A stretch of DNA of 12,739 nucleotides from Pseudomonadota bacterium (GCA_023399465.1 JAEWPB010000059.1:1-12739); one strand, 5' to 3'. Shown: positions 1 to 7,066, counted from the first letter of the stretch. Notes: generated from the letters alone by a model not told the origin. Numbers and translations are program-made.

Positions 1-686
1 TTCTCGTCCTGCAGCGTATAGAAGAAGCTCTTGCCGTCGGGAGCCCAGGCGCCGCCGCCGCCGGTGTTCTCGATCACGTCGTCGAGATCCTTGCCGGTCG
101 CCAGGTCGCGGATGCGCAGCGTGTAGAATTCCGAGCCCTTGTCGTCATAGCCCCACAGGCCGTGGCTGTGGTCGCTGGTATGGTCGATGCCGGAGAGCCG
201 GAAATAGCCCTTGCCTTCCGCCTCCTTGTCGCCGTCGAGCAGCAGCTGGCGAAGGCTCTCGTCGTTACGGTCGGCGTCGCGCGGGATGCGGAAATAGCGC
301 GGTTGCTCGCCGCCGGTGACGAAGAAAGTGCCGTAGGCAAAGGGGCCGTCCTTCACCGGAACCGAGCTGTCGTCTTCCTTGATCCGGCCCTTCATTTCGG
401 CAAACAGCGTCTTCTGCAGGGCCTTGGTGTCCTCCATCGCCGCGTTCATGTAGGCGTTCTCCGCCTCGAGATGCTTGCGGATGTCGGGATCGAGGATGGA
501 GGGATCCTTGAACATCGCCTGCCAGTTGTCCGCCCGCAGCCAGGCATAGTCATCGACCCGGGTGATGCCGTGGCGGGTATCCTCGACCGGCTTTTTCGGG
601 GCGACAGGGGCAGCAGGGAGATTGTTGAATATCGGCACGGGGCTACTCGCTCTCTCGGAAAAATTTTCTTCACGAGAGATAGACAT
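1..686 (-). CDS. ptrB: Oligopeptidase B (S9A prolyl oligopeptidase family), N-terminal part, cut by window edge
   Basis: Cytoplasmic serine peptidase that cleaves short peptides after basic residues. The 228 visible codons cover the family N-terminus: the segment KKPVEDTRHGITRVDDYAWL, then DNWQAMF, a helical stretch ending KTLFAEMKGRIKEDD, and VPVKDGPFAYGTFFV leading into the beta-propeller (YFRIPRD, HSHGLWGYDDKG, ENTGGGGAWAPDGKSFFYTLQDE). The family is usually about 690-700 aa, so the catalytic Ser-Asp-His domain lies outside the window. I chose ATG at 686, which gives an N-terminus MSISREENF. It has no obvious ribosome binding site. A GTG at 638 (VPIFNNLP...), preceded by a GAGAGAG stretch, matches the usual family N-terminus better and may be the true start. 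Family identity is firm; the start is not. Confidence 0.9.
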   Translation of the reverse strand, partial: MSISREENFSERASSPVPIFNNLPAAPVAPKKPVEDTRHGITRVDDYAWLRADNWQAMFKDPSILDPDIRKHLEAENAYMNAAMEDTKALQKTLFAEMKGRIKEDDSSVPVKDGPFAYGTFFVTGGEQPRYFRIPRDADRNDESLRQLLLDGDKEAEGKGYFRLSGIDHTSDHSHGLWGYDDKGSEFYTLRIRDLATGKDLDDVIENTGGGGAWAPDGKSFFYTLQDE

Positions 687-889
687 GCAACGCACTGCCA
701 TCAAGGCGGAAAGCGACGATCCGCCGCGCCGCCGGATGCCGCTTGTCCCCGGAGGGGCCCCGCGGGTGCCTTGTTCTGGTCATATTCCCTGATACATCAC
801 TAATATATGACTGCTTCGCCCATGCCGCCCCCGGTTCCGGCGCGGAGGCGAAGCACGTCCGAAACCATGAATTTGCAATGAGTTATTGA

Positions 890-1270
890 ATGAAAAATGC
901 TGTCGCCCTGCTCCTGCTGACCGCCTCTCCAGCCTTTGCCCTCGATCCGCGCATCATGTCACAATTGCGTAAGCTTGATCCGGAAACCCGGCTGGAGCAG
1001 CGCTGCGACATCGAATCGCTGGAGCGGATCGCCAAGGGCGGCAAAGGTTTCAAGCCGGACAAGGTCGTCGCCTACACGTTCGCCGATCCCGTCCACGGCG
1101 AAAATTCCATCGAGGCGCCGGGCGCAGCATTCCGCAGCAAGGGCGAATGGTACCGGCTTTCCTACAGCTGCAAGACCGGGCCGGAGCACCTCGACATCAA
1201 GGCGTTCGACTTCAAGATCGGCGAGCAGATCCCGCGCGACGACTGGGCGCAGTACTACCTTTACGATTGA
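890..1270 (+). CDS. DUF930 family small secreted protein
   Basis: A 126-aa protein with a signal peptide (charged MKN, hydrophobic residues 4-16, cleavage likely after AFA at residue 17). The mature part starts LDPRIMSQLRKLDPETRLEQRCD, the hallmark of the DUF930 family found mainly in Rhizobiales. The function is unknown. Two cysteines in the mature protein (C39, C94) could form one periplasmic disulfide. The Shine-Dalgarno sequence is weak. Two tiny reading frames sit just upstream: ATG at 867 (4 codons) and ATG at 878 (3 codons), the latter ending in TGA directly before the ATG at 890. The gene converges on the YceI gene with only 15 bp between the stop codons. Confidence 0.85.
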   Translation: MKNAVALLLLTASPAFALDPRIMSQLRKLDPETRLEQRCDIESLERIAKGGKGFKPDKVVAYTFADPVHGENSIEAPGAAFRSKGEWYRLSYSCKTGPEHLDIKAFDFKIGEQIPRDDWAQYYLYD

Positions 1271-1273
1271 CAG

Positions 1274-1304
1274 CAGGGGCGCGCGCTAGCGCTTCTGCCC
1301 CCTG
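1274..1304. terminator. Possible shared hairpin between convergent DUF930 and yceI genes
   Basis: CAGGGG (1274-1279) can pair with CCCCTG (1299-1304), around a GC-rich loop; the adjacent C1280-G1297 pair fits with one bulged C. It overlaps the last codons of yceI and lies directly after the DUF930 stop. There is no clear T tract, so it is a weak terminator candidate for either strand. Confidence 0.25.
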
Positions 1305-1867
1305 ATATCCATGTCGAACTTCACCACGTTGAGGTAGATCGGCGTGCCGACATCCATGCCGTAGCGCGATCGGTAGACATCGCCCTTGATGTCGAAGACG
1401 ATCGAGTTGCGGTCCCAGTCTTTGAGGCGCACGGTGAAGGTCTCCTGCCGGGTGATGCCGCGCGCCGTCAGCATGCCGGTGACGACGGCGGTATCCGGGC
1501 TGGTCTGCGTTACCTTCGTCGAACGGAAGGTGACGGTCGGATAGGTCGAGGCATTGAAGACGGCGCTCGAGCGCAGGAAATCCTCCATCCGCTGTTCCCT
1601 GGTGACGACGCTGTCGGGGTAGAGCGTCATTTGCACGCTCGAGCGGCCGACGTCGCCGCCGTCGATGCGGAAGGAGCCGGAAAACCTGCGGAAGTCGCCG
1701 GCAATGCCGCCGCCGCCCACCTGGTCGATGGCGAAGCCGATCCGCGAGGAACTGCTGATCTGGTAGTTGCCGGCCGCCTCGGCGAGATCCGGGGTGCGGG
1801 CGCCGGCGGCCGGGGAAACGAGCAGGACGGCGAGCAGCAGCCCACCGGTAACAATCTTCCATTTCAT
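1286..1867 (-). CDS. yceI: YceI family periplasmic protein
   Basis: A 193-aa secreted protein with a Sec signal peptide (MKWKIVTGG plus a leucine/valine core, likely cut near AAGA at residues 20-23). The YceI lipocalin-like beta-barrel follows: residues YQISSSSRIGFAIDQVGG, a middle RFSGSFRIDGGDVGRSSVQMTL, and the family segment YPTVTFRSTKV...VTGMLTARGITRQETF. Family members bind isoprenoid or fatty-acyl lipids in the periplasm; the ligand here is unknown. The ATG overlaps the TGA of the upstream cytochrome b561 gene in an ATGA, so the two are probably translationally coupled. This is the same pairing as E. coli yceJ-yceI, where a b561 precedes YceI. Confidence 0.9.
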   Translation of the reverse strand: MKWKIVTGGLLLAVLLVSPAAGARTPDLAEAAGNYQISSSSRIGFAIDQVGGGGIAGDFRRFSGSFRIDGGDVGRSSVQMTLYPDSVVTREQRMEDFLRSSAVFNASTYPTVTFRSTKVTQTSPDTAVVTGMLTARGITRQETFTVRLKDWDRNSIVFDIKGDVYRSRYGMDVGTPIYLNVVKFDMDIRGQKR

Positions 1868-2475
1868 GACAACTTACCTCCCGGCGGCATTGCCGCCATC
1901 TTTTTTGCCGGACGACGCCGGGCGCCGGTGCCGAGCATCCGGATGAGGACCTCGTCCCTGCGCCGGAAATGATGATAGAAGGCCGCCCCCGCATGCAGCG
2001 CGGCGAGGACCAGCAGCAGGTAGGCGCCGGCGGCATGGGCCGTCGACCAGAAAGCTTCCGCTTCCGCCGTCTTGTCGAGCGGCAGGTGAGGGATCACCAC
2101 CAGGTCGAAGTAGAAGGTCGGAATGTTGAGCGTGGAAGTCGAGGCCACCGCCCATCCGGCCAGCGGCACCGCCACGGCAAGCGCGGCAAGCGCGATGTGC
2201 ATGGTCCGCGAGGCCTTTCGCTCGAGCGGACCCAGGCCGGCCACCGGGGCGGGGTGACGGTCGACCGCCCACCACAGCAGGCGGATGACGGCTAGCGCCA
2301 GCGCAGTCAGGCCGATCGACTTGTGCCACTGGTAGAGCGAGAACTGCAGGGCGGGATCGACCGGCAGGCGGCGCATCACGAAGCCGAGGCCGATCAGCCC
2401 GAGGATCAGCACGGCGATCGTCCAGTGCAGGATGATCGCGACGGCTCCGAACCTGTCTTTCCGGCTACGCAGCAT
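1864..2475 (-). CDS. Cytochrome b561 (CybB/YceJ type) membrane protein
   Basis: A 203-aa, four-helix inner-membrane dihaem cytochrome that should move electrons between the quinone pool and the periplasm. Visible family marks are ILHWTIAVLILGL at the first helix (H17), QWHKSIG at the second (H51), the third-helix segment at about residues 92-112, and a fourth helix with H147 and H161 (TAHAAGAYLLLVLAALHAG). H17, H51, H147 and H161 are the likely haem ligands by family analogy. The C-terminus is a short basic cytoplasmic tail. I chose ATG at 2475, giving MLRSRKDRFGAVAIILHW, because GGGAAGAAGG lies just upstream. A longer frame reaching 2631 would add 52 arginine/proline-rich residues with no domain. 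Followed by yceI with a 4-nt overlap. Confidence 0.9.
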   Translation of the reverse strand: MLRSRKDRFGAVAIILHWTIAVLILGLIGLGFVMRRLPVDPALQFSLYQWHKSIGLTALALAVIRLLWWAVDRHPAPVAGLGPLERKASRTMHIALAALAVAVPLAGWAVASTSTLNIPTFYFDLVVIPHLPLDKTAEAEAFWSTAHAAGAYLLLVLAALHAGAAFYHHFRRRDEVLIRMLGTGARRRPAKKMAAMPPGGKLS

Positions 2476-2655
2476 GGCCTTCTTCCCGTAACGTTTTCCC
2501 GGCCGTCGGGCATGTGGAGAAAAGACGTCCGGTCGCGCCGATTTATTCGCCGGTCCGTGTCGGAAGCGCCGCTTGGCAGGGTGTTCCCCGAAGGTCCGGG
2601 CCCGAAGGCGCGGGCCCAATGGTGGCCGCATCTGCCCGGGGCCGGCACGACAAGA

Positions 2656-2688
2656 AAACGGAGGCCGGCTCCTTGCCTGCCTCCGTTT
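2656..2688 (-). terminator. Intrinsic terminator downstream of the Hint-domain gene
   Basis: A perfect 10-bp stem, AAACGGAGGC (2656-2665) with GCCTCCGTTT (2679-2688), loop of 13 nt. On the minus strand the stem is followed by TTTTCTTGTC, a proper U-rich tract, about 45 bp past the stop of the Hint-domain gene. On the plus strand only three Ts follow. Confidence 0.7.
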
Positions 2689-2734
2689 CCATAGGTGGAG
2701 CTGCCATGGGGCTACGCGCCCCTTGTCGCAGGTC

Positions 2735-3586
2735 TCAGGCGGCGATCAGCCGACCCCGTGCGGCCAGGCGCTTGCGTGCCTCGACGATCGGGTCGCGCAC
2801 CGCGACCAGACCCGAAACGCTGAGCACCAGCAGGGCCTTCAGGTGTTCCCAACCGCCTTCATAGCCGACAATCGGCGCGACCGGCGTCATGGTATGCTGT
2901 GCCCTGTCCGGATAGAGGCGGGTGTATTCGACGAAATTGTCGAAGGCCTCATAGTTGCTTTCGCGCTGCAGGTAGCTCTCGGCCGGTGCCCCTTCGGCGA
3001 GGATCGCTTCATGGGTATCGAGCACGATGTTGTAGTAGTCGAGGGTTTCGTGCTGGTCGGGAAGTGCGGCGACGATCGAGGTGCCGTTGACCAGTTCCTT
3101 GACCCTGATCAGCACGCCGTCGATCAACAGCGCGTGATTGGCCGACAGATAGAGATCGGTGTGCGGCATTTCGTGCCCGAGGGCGCCGCGGGCGACGCGG
3201 ATCGGGACGACGCTTTCATGCCAGTTCGGCGCGCTCCGGCGATAGTGTTGCCGGCCGATCCACTTGATCGCGACGCTGCGGCCGTCGACGGTCTCGACCA
3301 GGTCGCCGATCCGCAGCGTTTCGATCGGCACCTCTCCGGCCGCTGTGCGAATTGCGGTGCCGCGCAGGAAGCAATTGGGTTCGCCCCGTCCGCCGCCGCC
3401 GCCCTTGTGGCGGGCGCGGACCTGCGGGCGCCACCAGGCTTTCCAGCCGGCATGGGCCGGAGACGTGGTGGCGGCCGTCACCAGGGCCGCGATTGCAGCA
3501 GCACGGGCGGTGGTTGCGACGGTTAAGCCCAGGAAATGGCGCCTCGCTCGGTTTTCGGGCGAGGGGCTGTCATTCGGCGATGTCAT
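2735..3586 (-). CDS. Tat-exported Hint-domain (Hint_2) protein
   Basis: A 283-aa protein. Residues 13-46 form a twin-arginine signal (RARRHFLGL, a long alanine-rich hydrophobic stretch, then SPAHA before G47). A glycine-rich linker (residues 62-68) leads into a Hint/intein-fold domain. NCFLRGTAIRT at 71-81 is block A with the nucleophile C72; VPIETLRIGDLVETVDG follows, and DLYLSANHALLIDG (144-157, H151) is the B-block-like motif. The domain closes near NIVLDTHEAILAEGAPAESY (186-205). Hint domains catalyse self-cleavage or acyl shifts; Hint_2 members are common in alphaproteobacteria and mostly uncharacterised. The roughly 80-residue C-terminal part has no recognised domain. I chose ATG at 3586 because AGGAG lies about 8 nt upstream; an ATG at 3622 lacks a ribosome binding site. 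Single gene with its own terminator. Confidence 0.85.
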   Translation of the reverse strand: MTSPNDSPSPENRARRHFLGLTVATTARAAAIAALVTAATTSPAHAGWKAWWRPQVRARHKGGGGGRGEPNCFLRGTAIRTAAGEVPIETLRIGDLVETVDGRSVAIKWIGRQHYRRSAPNWHESVVPIRVARGALGHEMPHTDLYLSANHALLIDGVLIRVKELVNGTSIVAALPDQHETLDYYNIVLDTHEAILAEGAPAESYLQRESNYEAFDNFVEYTRLYPDRAQHTMTPVAPIVGYEGGWEHLKALLVLSVSGLVAVRDPIVEARKRLAARGRLIAA

Positions 3587-3807
3587 GGCCTGCTCCTCTT
3601 CAGTTACTGGGAACGAGGCCATGCTACAATTCAGGGGCGATCCGCTGCCAGTCGAAGCAGCGGCCAGTTACGCTCGCCGGCAACGATGAATTCGGCTTAG
3701 CCTACCCCAGATGGATGAGGACTACGGACGGTCGCTTCGCCTTCCGGCGACCAGGCGCTTGCACGGGCAACGCACGGACCGGCATCGATCGATGCGGGAA
3801 GACCGCG

Positions 3808-4845
3808 TCAGTTCGATGCCACCCAGTCATGCCAGTCGTTCTGGCTGCCGTGGAACACGTTGAGGTCGATCTTGCCGTCGACGCCCTGCGACAGGCCGGA
3901 GCCGGAATACTGCCAGAACAGCCACTTGCGGCCGGGATAGACCTTGGACGGATGGGCAGCGACGGCGCGCAGCCAGAACGGATAGTCGAGGAACTCGCCC
4001 CTGAGGTTGTCGCGATAGAAATCCGGTGCCGTGTAGATGATCGGCCGCTGGCCGTAGTGGCGCTCCAGCTTGTCCATGAACACCTGCATCTTCTCGATCA
4101 CCTTGGCGCGCGACACTTTGCGCTTGCAGCTCGACTCGCCGTTGTACTCGACATCGATGACCGGCGGCAGCGCACCCGGCTCGCGCGGCACGTTGCGGAT
4201 GAACCAGTCGGCCTGTTCGCCGGCGGTACGGCACCAGTAGAAGAAGTGGTAGGCGCCACGCCGGATCCCGGCTTCCTTCGCCCGGCGCCAGTTGGTCTTG
4301 AACATCGGATCGAGATGATCGCCGCCGTCGGTTGCCTTGATGAAGGCGAAGTTGGCGCCCTGCTTGCGCAGCGTCGCCCAGTCGATGTCGGCCTGCCAGC
4401 GCGAGACATCGACGCCGTGCACGGCATATTTGCCCGGGGTGACCTTGCCGAAATTGATCGGCTTGGCGTCGCCGAAGCGCTGGCCGTAGATCTTCGAGCG
4501 GCCGCCGGGCGCGGCGCCCATCGCCGGTGCCTCGGGCACGAGATGGCCGATCGGCCGGTCGGACGGGATCGGCATCCCGGTCGTGCGCGTCGCCGGCTCG
4601 AACGCCTGCGGCGTCGGCATGGCTCCGGCCCAGGCGAGGATTTCCCGCGGCGCGCCGGTCGGTGCCGTGGCTGTGCCGATTTCGCCTGACGGCACCGGCC
4701 CGGTGGACGCGGTGGAGGCGGCGACGGAGTTCGTCGTCTCGGCCGAGGGGACGCTGCCCAAAATGCTTTCCGGACCGGAATTGTACGCGCAGCCCGAAAC
4801 GGCCAGGCAGGCAAGGAAGATCGCAGGGACAGCCGATAGACGCAT
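3808..4845 (-). CDS. GH25 family lysozyme (muramidase), lipoprotein
   Basis: A 345-aa protein that should hydrolyse the MurNAc-GlcNAc bonds of peptidoglycan. It starts with a lipoprotein signal (MRLSAVPAIFLACLAVSGC, lipid-modified C19). A long, low-complexity Ser/Thr/Ala/Pro linker follows to about residue 115. The GH25 barrel runs from YAVHGVDVSRWQ (about 140) to the C-terminus. Catalytic-site residues are visible: D146 in GVDVSRWQ and the DxE pair D231/E233 in VIDVEYN. Other family marks are GAYHFFYW, RPIIYTAPDFY and WLFWQYSGSG. The likely site is the periplasm, anchored to a membrane, so a role in wall remodelling rather than phage lysis. ATG 4845 gives a textbook lipobox; a TTG at 4857 would add four residues. 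No phage genes are nearby. Confidence 0.9.
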   Translation of the reverse strand: MRLSAVPAIFLACLAVSGCAYNSGPESILGSVPSAETTNSVAASTASTGPVPSGEIGTATAPTGAPREILAWAGAMPTPQAFEPATRTTGMPIPSDRPIGHLVPEAPAMGAAPGGRSKIYGQRFGDAKPINFGKVTPGKYAVHGVDVSRWQADIDWATLRKQGANFAFIKATDGGDHLDPMFKTNWRRAKEAGIRRGAYHFFYWCRTAGEQADWFIRNVPREPGALPPVIDVEYNGESSCKRKVSRAKVIEKMQVFMDKLERHYGQRPIIYTAPDFYRDNLRGEFLDYPFWLRAVAAHPSKVYPGRKWLFWQYSGSGLSQGVDGKIDLNVFHGSQNDWHDWVASN

Positions 4846-5217
4846 GGGAACTCGCAACGCAATACAATCTGGAGTGGCGAAACTGTCGCAATGGACAATC
4901 GGCCGACAAACTAGGCTAATGCTAAATTACCAAGAAATGCTGAATCCAATCTTTACGCCGGACCGCCGCGCAGCGGTCGCCCCTTGTCCGGCGGAGATTC
5001 CGGCCTAGTTTCCCCTCGGTTTCACGGGTCGGCGCAGTCACGCGTTCGCCCGGATCTTCCCGTTCCAACGACAGGGGATCTCCGCCATGGCGGCTGGTTT
5101 CGAGCAAGGTTCGAAGTCTCGGGCTGCAGGAGAGGGCAAGCGGGCGTTCGCCGCGCCCGTCATAAACATTCGATACGACCTGAAAGCCGGCCTTCAGGCC
5201 CGGAGGAGGATTGACCC
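4846..5217. other. Divergent intergenic region between the GH25 lipoprotein and the secreted hypothetical protein
   Basis: A 372-bp stretch without a supported gene; it must hold the promoters for both flanking genes. The first ~100 bases next to GH25 are AT-richer. Features seen are a long-range inverted repeat, GGCGGAGAT (4990-4998) against ATCTCCGCC (5078-5086), extendable by a few pairs; a 12-bp palindrome CCGCCATGGCGG at 5082-5093; and the near-palindrome at 5179-5198. A 61-codon minus-strand frame at 4922-5107 has no ribosome binding site or recognisable protein character. Confidence 0.5.
5179..5198. promoter_or_regulatory. 20-bp near-perfect palindrome in the 5' leader of the gene at 5218
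   Basis: CCTGAAAGCCGGCCTTCAGG: outer arms CCTGAA/TTCAGG, one mismatched position, and an inner GCCGGC palindrome. It ends 3-4 nt before the GGAGGAGG Shine-Dalgarno sequence. It could be an operator for a dimeric repressor or an RNA hairpin next to the ribosome binding site. The symmetry is observed; the function is inference. Confidence 0.35.
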
Positions 5218-5868
5218 ATGTACCTGAAGCAATTGCTGTGCGCAGTCGCCATCACCGCGGCCGGCGCGATTTTCGTGTCCTCGGCGGCGATGGCGCAAAA
5301 TGCGATCAGGGAGCCGGCGACGAAGAACATCGGCGCCAAGCAGAAGACCGAACTCGTACCGTCGCTGATCGTGATGAATTCGGCCGGTGCCAGGCTCGAG
5401 GGCGACACGCTGACGCTGACCGGGGTCTCCGGCAACTCGATCCTGTTCGCCGACCGGCCGGTGCGGTCCGCCGGCCATGCGCTGACCTCGCATCTGCTCG
5501 AGGAATGGGGGCAGGGCGGCGGTTTCGAGAAGGATCCGCCCAACGCCACGGTCTCGGTCCTCAACAAGGATGCGTCCGATGTCGAGGACGCCGTCGTGGT
5601 GCTGAAGGATCCGAAACTCGACGGCAGCAACCTGACCTTCAAGGTGGACGTGCTCGAGGGCAGCCTCGCCAGGGCCGATGGTCCGGCCTCGATCTTCATC
5701 GACGTCATCGGCATGCCCCGGACACCGGCGTCGTTTGCCGGGGTGGCAAGGCGGACCGCCGCGCGTAGCGCCTGGTACGGCGCGCCGGCAGGTGCCTATC
5801 ATCCCTACTATCATCCCTACTACGCCGGGCCGCCCTGCGGCTATTATCCGCTGCCGCCGTGCTCGTGA
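5218..5868 (+). CDS. Conserved hypothetical secreted protein with His/Tyr/Pro-rich tail
   Basis: A 216-aa protein behind a strong Shine-Dalgarno sequence (CGGAGGAGG, about 9 nt before ATG). A Sec signal peptide ends at AMA (residues 24-26). The mature region (about 40-170) alternates short strands and looks beta-rich: LVPSLIVMNSAGARLEGDTLTL, NSILFADRPVR, AGHALTSHLLEEWG, NATVSVLN, DAVVVLKDPKL, LTFKVDVLEG, ASIFIDVIG. I recall similar unnamed proteins from rhizobia but know no function. The last ~25 residues switch to a low-complexity YHPYYHPYY repeat followed by PPCGYY and PPC. This tail could bind metal or associate with a surface; both ideas are inference. A gene for a 45-aa membrane protein begins 37 bp downstream on the same strand and may be co-transcribed. 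Confidence 0.75.
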   Translation: MYLKQLLCAVAITAAGAIFVSSAAMAQNAIREPATKNIGAKQKTELVPSLIVMNSAGARLEGDTLTLTGVSGNSILFADRPVRSAGHALTSHLLEEWGQGGGFEKDPPNATVSVLNKDASDVEDAVVVLKDPKLDGSNLTFKVDVLEGSLARADGPASIFIDVIGMPRTPASFAGVARRTAARSAWYGAPAGAYHPYYHPYYAGPPCGYYPLPPCS

Positions 5869-5905
5869 GCGTGACGCCAAACCTTGTCAGCGTTAGGAGC
5901 AGATC

Positions 5906-6043
5906 ATGACCGGTGACGCGCAACATTCATGGTTCTGGGATGATTTTCTCGGTGATGACACGCCCACGGGGATGTGGCGTCTGATCTGTGTCATCGTGCT
6001 CTACATCCTGGTGGTCGGCACGATCTTCTGGGCACTGGGATAG
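5906..6043 (+). CDS. Small single-pass membrane protein (45 aa)
   Basis: Short gene below usual length cut-offs, supported by AGGAG 6 nt before the ATG. The product has a polar acidic N-terminus with aromatic residues (HSWFWDDFLGDDTP, residues 7-20). One hydrophobic helix follows at about residues 24-45 (WRLICVIVLYILVVGTIFWA), ending right at the C-terminus. Arg25 before the helix, against the acidic N-terminal stretch, leaves the topology open. No family recognised. It lies 37 bp after the secreted hypothetical gene on the same strand, so a shared transcript is likely. Confidence 0.65.
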   Translation: MTGDAQHSWFWDDFLGDDTPTGMWRLICVIVLYILVVGTIFWALG

Positions 6044-6171
6044 CTTGTCGCCGGGGGATCGTCGATTAGCGGCGTGCTTGTCTTATCTGCGTCAATATGG
6101 CGGATGTTGCAGGGAGCAGCTTTGGGGTAGCTCTCCCCGCGACAGATCGAGTCAGATAATAGCCTGGAAAT

Positions 6172-6348
6172 ATGCAAATGATGGACCCGGATTGGGTAGA
6201 TTGGTTCCCTATCGTTTTCTTCCCGCTCAAGATTCTCGTGTTAGGCGTGGGCATGTTCTTTTCCATCAAGTGGCATTACGATCAGGACAAGAAGAAGCAG
6301 AACGAAACCGCACCGCGAGCGCTCGCGGAGCACAAGCTCGACGCCTGA
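6172..6348 (+). CDS. Small single-pass membrane protein (about 58 aa)
   Basis: Second short gene. The product has an amphipathic, tryptophan-containing start (DPDWVDWFP), one hydrophobic helix (about residues 13-32: PIVFFPLKILVLGVGMFFSI), then a highly charged cytoplasmic-type tail (KWHYDQDKKKQNE and ALAEHKLDA). The clear segmentation into helix and charged tail argues for a real protein. Three ATGs at 6172, 6178 and 6181 are possible starts. With the weak GGAAA at 6166-6170 the 6178 start has better spacing, giving 56 aa. No family recognised. Codons for TAPRALAEH contain a perfect 16-bp palindrome (6313-6328). Confidence 0.6.
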   Translation: MQMMDPDWVDWFPIVFFPLKILVLGVGMFFSIKWHYDQDKKKQNETAPRALAEHKLDA

Positions 6349-6601
6349 GATTGCTCGGCCGGTATCCAGTGACGCGGCAGCAATTTGCGAAGCGGCAGAC
6401 ATGTCGCCATGTGCTTTAGACAGGCACAGGCCGGGTTCATGGTGAATGCGGCACGCGGTAATGCAATGGGCCGAGCGGTCGCCACCTCTCGCCCGCTACG
6501 CGGAAGCCACCCGTTGCCTATCCCGCACCATTTGTCGGCGGGTGATTTCCTGACAAAGGCGTGTAGATTGACAACCTTCAGGATGAATGGAGGATGTCGC
6601 G

Positions 6602-6940
6602 ATGCCCCGCTTTCTTGCCGTTTACACCATGAAACCCGAGGACCTGGTGTCCTTCCGAAACCTGCCCAAAGCCGAGCAGGATGCGGTTGACGCCGTTGGC
6701 GTGAAAGAATGGTCGGCGTGGGAACAAAGAAATGCCCTGTCGATCCTTGATCGTGGTGGAATGGTGGGCAAGACGACACGCATGACCAAAGACGGGGTCG
6801 TCAGTGCGGTGAATTCGTTCTGCGGCTACCTGGTGGTCGAAGCGGAGAGCGCTGATGCCGCGGCACGACTGTTCGAAGACCACCCGCATATCACCGTTTT
6901 TCCGGGCGACGGGGTGGACATAATGCCTTTCGTGACCTGA
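6602..6940 (+). CDS. YCII-like small protein (ferredoxin-like alpha/beta fold, putative)
   Basis: A 112-aa protein. GGAGG lies 8 nt before ATG 6602, which decides the start over an ATG at 6587. The layout is that of YCII-type dimeric alpha/beta-barrel proteins: a first strand PRFLAVYTM, a helix around LVSFRNLPKAEQDAVDA, the segment WSAWEQRNALSILDRGGMVGKT, a strand FCGYLVVEAESADAAARLF, and a last DHPHITVFPGDGVDIMPF. The final part, with its His-containing HPH and 'GDGVDIMPF', is typical of proteins annotated as YCII-related. No catalytic activity can be assigned. It is monocistronic as far as seen and marks the left border of the accessory patch. Confidence 0.75.
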   Translation: MPRFLAVYTMKPEDLVSFRNLPKAEQDAVDAVGVKEWSAWEQRNALSILDRGGMVGKTTRMTKDGVVSAVNSFCGYLVVEAESADAAARLFEDHPHITVFPGDGVDIMPFVT

Positions 6941-6978
6941 CCGCTTTGCGGGTTGTTCTCGCCTCCGTGACGAGGGAG

Positions 6979-7006
6979 TCCGCTTCGGGGCAATAGTGGT
7001 CGTTGC
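6979..7006 (+). repeat. Hairpin-forming interspersed repeat, copy A
   Basis: Core CCGCTTCGGGGCAATAGTGG, ending TCGTTG. Aligns without gaps to copy B at 7394 and nearly so to copy C at 7870. The arms CCGCT and AGTGG can pair with one G-T wobble, leaving a roughly 10-nt loop. It lies between the YCII-like gene and the TPR gene. Confidence 0.6.
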
Positions 7007-7066
7007 GGCGGTCAAAGCGCCAAGCTATTGCTTTGTGCCATCACTCCCAGCGCAGAAGAGCAGCTG

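Noticed and set aside
162..803. 213-codon plus-strand frame
   Set aside because: Antisense to the oligopeptidase B coding region, which has unmistakable family sequence.
3352..4689. 445-codon open frame on the plus strand
   Set aside because: It lies antisense to the Hint-domain and GH25 genes, which have clear domains, signals and start sites. Its arginine/alanine-rich translation is typical of an antisense frame in high-GC DNA.
4922..5107. 61-codon minus-strand frame in the divergent intergenic region
   Set aside because: No ribosome binding site, charged low-information sequence; more likely promoter DNA.
6313..6328. 16-bp perfect palindrome CCGCGAGCGCTCGCGG
   Set aside because: Lies within a coding frame and has no loop or T tract; a palindrome of this size is not very unlikely by chance in 12.7 kb of GC-rich DNA.
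6568..6573. Perfect TTGACA -35 box before the YCII-like gene
   Set aside because: It is only about 16 bp before the GGAGG ribosome binding site, so the transcript would start inside the gene; a matching -10 is not seen.
6282..6779. 165-codon minus-strand frame
   Set aside because: Covers the antisense of a small-membrane-protein tail and the YCII-like gene; composition and lack of a ribosome binding site argue against it.
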